The notes under the pieces are model-generated. The model was not told the DNA's origin. It made no database searches and saw nothing but the letters and a program-made list of their open reading frames with translations. Below, piece after piece: positions 20,207 through 22,899 of a stretch of DNA of 22,899 nt. The position numbers were made by a program, and so were the translations under genes. The stretch is from an uncultured Parabacteroides sp. GTDB lineage: Bacteria; Bacteroidota; Bacteroidia; Bacteroidales; Tannerellaceae. Every line of letters begins with the position of its first letter. Position 1 is the first letter of the stretch. Where the stretch lies: assembly GCF_902493135.1 (NCBI RefSeq), contig NZ_CABUOD010000055.1:1-22899 (forward strand), in the 5' to 3' direction.

Positions 20207-21710
20207 AGTCACGTCCTGTCATATCAGCCGGCTGCGCCATACCCAAAATGTGCAGGATAGAAGGAGCGACATCGGCCAGGACACCGTTTTCCACTTTTGC
20301 ACTTTTGTTTTCCGTTACATAGACAAAAGGAACAGGGTTCAGGGAGTGGGCCGTGTTAGGAGTGCCGTCCTCGTTGAGCGCGTGATCGGCATTACCGTGG
20401 TCGGCGATGATGATTACTTCATAACCGTTAGCCTTGGCAGCTTCGACAGTGTCCTTCACGCAGTTGTCGATAGCGGTCACCGCCTTTTCGATCGCGCCGT
20501 AGATGCCGGTGTGGCCTACCATGTCGCCGTTGGCATAGTTCACGACGATGAAGTCGAACTTCTGCGTATCGATAGCTTCGACCAACTTTTCTTTTACTTC
20601 GTAAGCGCTCATTTCCGGCTTCAGGTCGTAAGTGGCGACTTTCGGGCTCGGAACCAGGATGCGTTCTTCTGCCTTGTACGGAGTTTCGCGACCGCCATTG
20701 AAGAAGAAAGTCACGTGAGCATACTTTTCCGTTTCGGCGATATGAAGCTGAGTCTTTCCGTTCTCAGCCAGATATTCTCCCAATGTATTCTGGACGTTTT
20801 CCTTGTCGAACAGGATATGGACGCCTTTGAAAGAAGCATCGTACGGAGTCATGCAATAATACTGCAGGCCGGGGATCGTGTGCATGCCCTGTTCCGGCAT
20901 ATCCTGCTGAGTCAGCACGACAGTCAATTCTTTCGCACGGTCGTTACGGTAGTTGAAGAAGATCACGACATCGCCTTCTTTGATCGTACCGTCTACGGTA
21001 GTGTTGTTGATCGGTTTGATAAACTCGTCGGTCACGCCTTCGTCATACGATTCCTGCATGGCCTGAACCATGTCGGTAGCCTGTTTTCCCTTGCCTTCAA
21101 CCAGCAGGTCGTAGGCTTCCTTCACGCGTTCCCAGCGTTTGTCGCGGTCCATTGCGTAGAAACGGCCGACGATGGATGCGATCTTTCCGGCAGACTGTTC
21201 ACAGTGGGCCGTCAGTTGTTCGATAAATCCTTTACCGCTCTTCGGGTCTGTGTCGCGGCCGTCCATGAAACAGTGGATGAAAGTATTGTCGATTCCGTAT
21301 TCCTTGGAGATATCGCAAAGTTTGAACAGGTGGTCGAAAGAACTGTGTACGCCACCGTTGGAGGTCAACCCCATGAAATGGATGTTTTTGCCATGTTCTT
21401 TAGCGTAAGAGAAGGCAGAAACGATTTCAGGGTTCTTCATGATGCTGTTGTCGGCACAGGCACGGTTGATCTTCACCAAGTCCTGGTAAACGATACGTCC
21501 TGCCCCGATATTGAGGTGTCCGACTTCAGAGTTACCCATTTGCCCGTCAGGCAACCCTACGTTTTCGCCGCTTGCCTGTAACTGTGAATGAGGATAAGTG
21601 GCCAGCAGGCTGTCCCAATAAGGAGTGGGAGTGTTAAAGATTACATCGTCTTTACCTTGATCGCCGATACCCCAGCCGTCAAGAATCATTAAAAGGGCTT
21701 TCTTGCTCAT
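20193..21710 (-). CDS. gpmI: 2,3-bisphosphoglycerate-independent phosphoglycerate mutase
   Basis: A 505-residue glycolytic enzyme that interconverts 3- and 2-phosphoglycerate using two metal ions and a phosphoserine intermediate. Asp11 is in MILDGWG; the nucleophile Ser61 is in MGNSEVGH; later motifs include FMDGRDTDPKSG, RFYAMDRDKRWERV, YRNDRAKEL, VNYANGDMVGHTG and IADHGNADHALNEDG, all intact. The length is typical. The last codons (GAC TTA ATT AAG AAT TAA) run into an AT-rich dispersed repeat, so the C-terminal LIKN and the stop are repeat-encoded. A perfect -7 box (TATCTTTG, minus, 21760-21767) lies 50 bases upstream. It is divergent from the YgjP-like gene. Confidence 0.97.
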   Translation of the reverse strand: MSKKALLMILDGWGIGDQGKDDVIFNTPTPYWDSLLATYPHSQLQASGENVGLPDGQMGNSEVGHLNIGAGRIVYQDLVKINRACADNSIMKNPEIVSAFSYAKEHGKNIHFMGLTSNGGVHSSFDHLFKLCDISKEYGIDNTFIHCFMDGRDTDPKSGKGFIEQLTAHCEQSAGKIASIVGRFYAMDRDKRWERVKEAYDLLVEGKGKQATDMVQAMQESYDEGVTDEFIKPINNTTVDGTIKEGDVVIFFNYRNDRAKELTVVLTQQDMPEQGMHTIPGLQYYCMTPYDASFKGVHILFDKENVQNTLGEYLAENGKTQLHIAETEKYAHVTFFFNGGRETPYKAEERILVPSPKVATYDLKPEMSAYEVKEKLVEAIDTQKFDFIVVNYANGDMVGHTGIYGAIEKAVTAIDNCVKDTVEAAKANGYEVIIIADHGNADHALNEDGTPNTAHSLNPVPFVYVTENKSAKVENGVLADVAPSILHILGMAQPADMTGRDLIKN

Positions 21711-21759
21711 GATTGCTTAATTTATTATATTGTTTATACTCATTTTCGTTATCCGGGCG

Positions 21760-21767
21760 CAAAGATA
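21760..21767 (-). promoter_or_regulatory. -7 promoter box of gpmI
   Basis: TATCTTTG on the minus strand matches TAnnTTTG, 50 bases upstream of the ATG at 21710. No good -33 box is seen. Confidence 0.5.
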
Positions 21768-21804
21768 ATCAATTTCAACCATATATTGTTTGCCCATAAA
21801 ATAT

Positions 21805-21812
21805 TACTTTTG
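21805..21812 (+). promoter_or_regulatory. -7 promoter box of the YgjP-like gene
   Basis: TACTTTTG matches TAnnTTTG and ends 8 bases before the ATG at 21821, which would give an almost leaderless transcript. A TTG lies 16 bp upstream (21786-21788). Confidence 0.4.
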
Positions 21813-21820
21813 CAAACGAA

Positions 21821-22519
21821 ATGGAAAAGACGATACAAGACAAAGAGCTGGGAACCATCCTCCTCCGCACCAGTCCCCGCGCTACCCGCTACACACTGAA
21901 AATCTCCAAGGGCATGATCACGGCTACCATGCCTCCGGGGGGCGACGAAGCACGTATGCTCGCTTTTATCCGCGAGAACAAGGAAAAACTTCTCATAGCC
22001 CTTGCCAAACATCCCGCCCGTCCGCTCCTGACGGACAAGACGGAGATGCAGACCGCAACGTTCCGCCTCCATATCTTCCGTACCGACCGGGCTAACTTCT
22101 ATATGAAATTAGACAACGGCATCCTGCATATCGCCTGTCCCTCGCAGACCGACTTTGCCGACGAGCGGGTACAAAAATTACTGAAAGACTTCTTAGAGCA
22201 GGCTCTTCGTCACGAGGCCCGTCGCCTCCTGCCTCCACGGTTGCTTAATTTGGCCTCCCGCCACGGCTTCACCTGCACGGGTGTAAAGATATTCAACAGC
22301 AAAAGCCATTGGGGGAGTTGCACGCCACGCCGTAGCATCAACCTTTCCCTCTCCCTGATGCTCCTGCCCTGGCACCTGATCGACTACGTCCTCCTTCACG
22401 AACTTTGCCACACCATAGAGATGAACCACAGCGATCGTTTTTGGGCGTTGATGGACAAGGTCACGGACGGGAAAGCGATAGAAATGAGGAAGGAGTTGAA
22501 GAAGTATCATATGCTGTAA
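21821..22519 (+). CDS. YgjP-like (SprT/DUF45) metallopeptidase
   Basis: A 232-residue protein of the YgjP-like/DUF45 metallopeptidase family. The zinc site is HELCH at 193-197 with a third ligand His203 in NHSDRFW, and the family hallmark SKSHWGSC is at 160-167. The N-terminal domain (about 1-110) is beta-rich, with the usual RTSPRATRYTLKISKG and PPGG segments. It is cytosolic with no signal peptide; the substrates are not known for this family. A -7 box directly before the ATG suggests a very short leader. It appears to be a single gene, with a hairpin right after the stop codon and an Rpn-type gene converging from the right. Confidence 0.9.
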   Translation: MEKTIQDKELGTILLRTSPRATRYTLKISKGMITATMPPGGDEARMLAFIRENKEKLLIALAKHPARPLLTDKTEMQTATFRLHIFRTDRANFYMKLDNGILHIACPSQTDFADERVQKLLKDFLEQALRHEARRLLPPRLLNLASRHGFTCTGVKIFNSKSHWGSCTPRRSINLSLSLMLLPWHLIDYVLLHELCHTIEMNHSDRFWALMDKVTDGKAIEMRKELKKYHML

Positions 22520-22550
22520 GCCGGATTGCCTTTAGTTTAAACAACCCGGC
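22520..22550. terminator. Hairpin after the YgjP-like gene
   Basis: GCCGGATTG (22520-22528) pairs with CAACCCGGC (22542-22550) with one mismatch, starting right after the TAA. There is no T-tract, so termination is uncertain; it may serve both convergent genes. Confidence 0.45.
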
Positions 22551-22576
22551 CGGTTCAATGGATGGGCATTAACAGG

Positions 22577-22899
22577 TTACAACCCGCTGATCTCTTTTAA
22601 CGACAAGCCGGTACATTGAGCAATCGTTTCGATGTTGATCCCTTGCTTTTTTAAATTGGCTGCGATAAGACGCTGTTCCTCGGCCTTGCCTTCTTCTTTT
22701 CCTTTCTTCATACCTTGTTCGATTCCGTCTTTCATGCCTTCCGCCTTCCCTTTTTCCATCCCGTCTTCGAAGCTGGTATCGAGGGCGGCGGAGAGGTCGC
22801 GCTCGACGGAAAGGCTCAGTTCGTATTCCAGGCGTTGGTCGGGCGTCATGCGCTCTACCTCCACGATGCTTTTCAGCTTGCGGAATATCTGATTGTTCA
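22577..22899 (-). CDS. Rpn / PD-(D/E)XK-nuclease putative transposase, C-terminal part
   Basis: The reading frame is open from the right edge, so this is the C-terminal tail of a gene that begins outside the window. What is visible is NNQIFRKLKSIVEVERMTPDQRLEYELSLS-type helix sequence, then RDLSAALDTSFEDGMEKG, a run of glycine-spaced KG/EG repeats (GKAEGMKDGIEQGMKKGKEEGKAEEQ), and a closing segment GINIETIAQCTGLSLKEISGL. This is the characteristic tail of the Rpn-family recombination-promoting nucleases/putative transposases that are abundant in Bacteroidales. The nuclease domain with the catalytic PD-(D/E)XK residues is not in view, so activity cannot be judged. A GTG at 22864 could be misread as its start, but the frame continues past it. 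Confidence 0.85.
   Translation of the reverse strand, partial: NNQIFRKLKSIVEVERMTPDQRLEYELSLSVERDLSAALDTSFEDGMEKGKAEGMKDGIEQGMKKGKEEGKAEEQRLIAANLKKQGINIETIAQCTGLSLKEISGL

Noticed and set aside
20250..21581. A 443-residue plus-strand ORF opposite gpmI
   Set aside because: It is antisense to an intact, strongly conserved gpmI and arises from codon bias; it has no recognisable domain and no promoter.
22577..22864. Complete small protein starting at 22864
   Set aside because: The frame stays open to the window edge and the start is a GTG within conserved Rpn-family sequence, so it is a partial gene.

Overview
The window looks like a chromosomal segment from a gut Bacteroidales bacterium, most likely Parabacteroides or a close Bacteroides relative. 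The evidence is the combination of an RprX/RprY two-component pair, a DUF4492 gene heading cydAB, a NigD-like surface lipoprotein, a GlsA/GlsB-type acyltransferase pair (glycine lipid synthesis), many Bacteroidetes -7 boxes of the form TAnnTTTG, and few Shine-Dalgarno sequences. It is mostly core metabolic and envelope chromosome. Small accessory inserts and several families of short dispersed repeats sit between the genes.

Layout. Positions 1-199 hold a GC-rich palindromic repeat and no gene I can support. Positions 200-535 hold two overlapping small ORFs, one with two likely membrane segments. On the minus strand, 543-872 is a tiny secreted protein that is almost only a T9SS-like C-terminal domain. 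Positions 939-2113 carry two tandem, recently duplicated RelE/ParE-type toxin-antitoxin modules. Ribonuclease Z follows (2261-3175), then an intergenic region with a possible small RNA, then the cytochrome bd operon DUF4492-cydA-cydB (6434 down to 3457).

On the plus strand, 6723-9090 is a pair made of a Tat-exported Gfo/Idh/MocA oxidoreductase and a DUF1080 lipoprotein. It ends at a strong terminator shared with the convergent operon at 11428-9183. That operon encodes an ECF sigma factor, an anti-sigma-like membrane protein and an exported protein made of about eleven YGN-type repeats. A NigD-like lipoprotein follows (12366-11641), then surE-lpxB (14365-12456) and rprX-rprY (16925-14638). The last operon ends at a textbook terminator.

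On the plus strand, 17240-19043 is the glsA-glsB-like pair, which ends in a long near-perfect palindrome. The minus strand then carries a DUF3109 cysteine-rich protein, a four-helix-bundle protein lying between inverted copies of an AT-rich repeat, and gpmI. A YgjP-like metallopeptidase lies on the plus strand (21821-22519). The right edge cuts an Rpn/PD-(D/E)XK putative transposase, of which only the C-terminal tail is inside the window.

I see no unambiguous new multi-gene defence or biosynthetic system. The observations most worth following are: (1) a family of AT-rich repeats positioned exactly at stop codons, with one pair bracketing the four-helix-bundle gene; (2) the tandem toxin-antitoxin modules, in which promoter and antitoxin N-terminus are nearly identical while the toxin-facing half and the toxin have diverged; (3) the ECF operon with an apparent self-type promoter and a YGN-repeat exported protein; and (4) the unusual intergenic palindromes and 22-bp tandem repeats.
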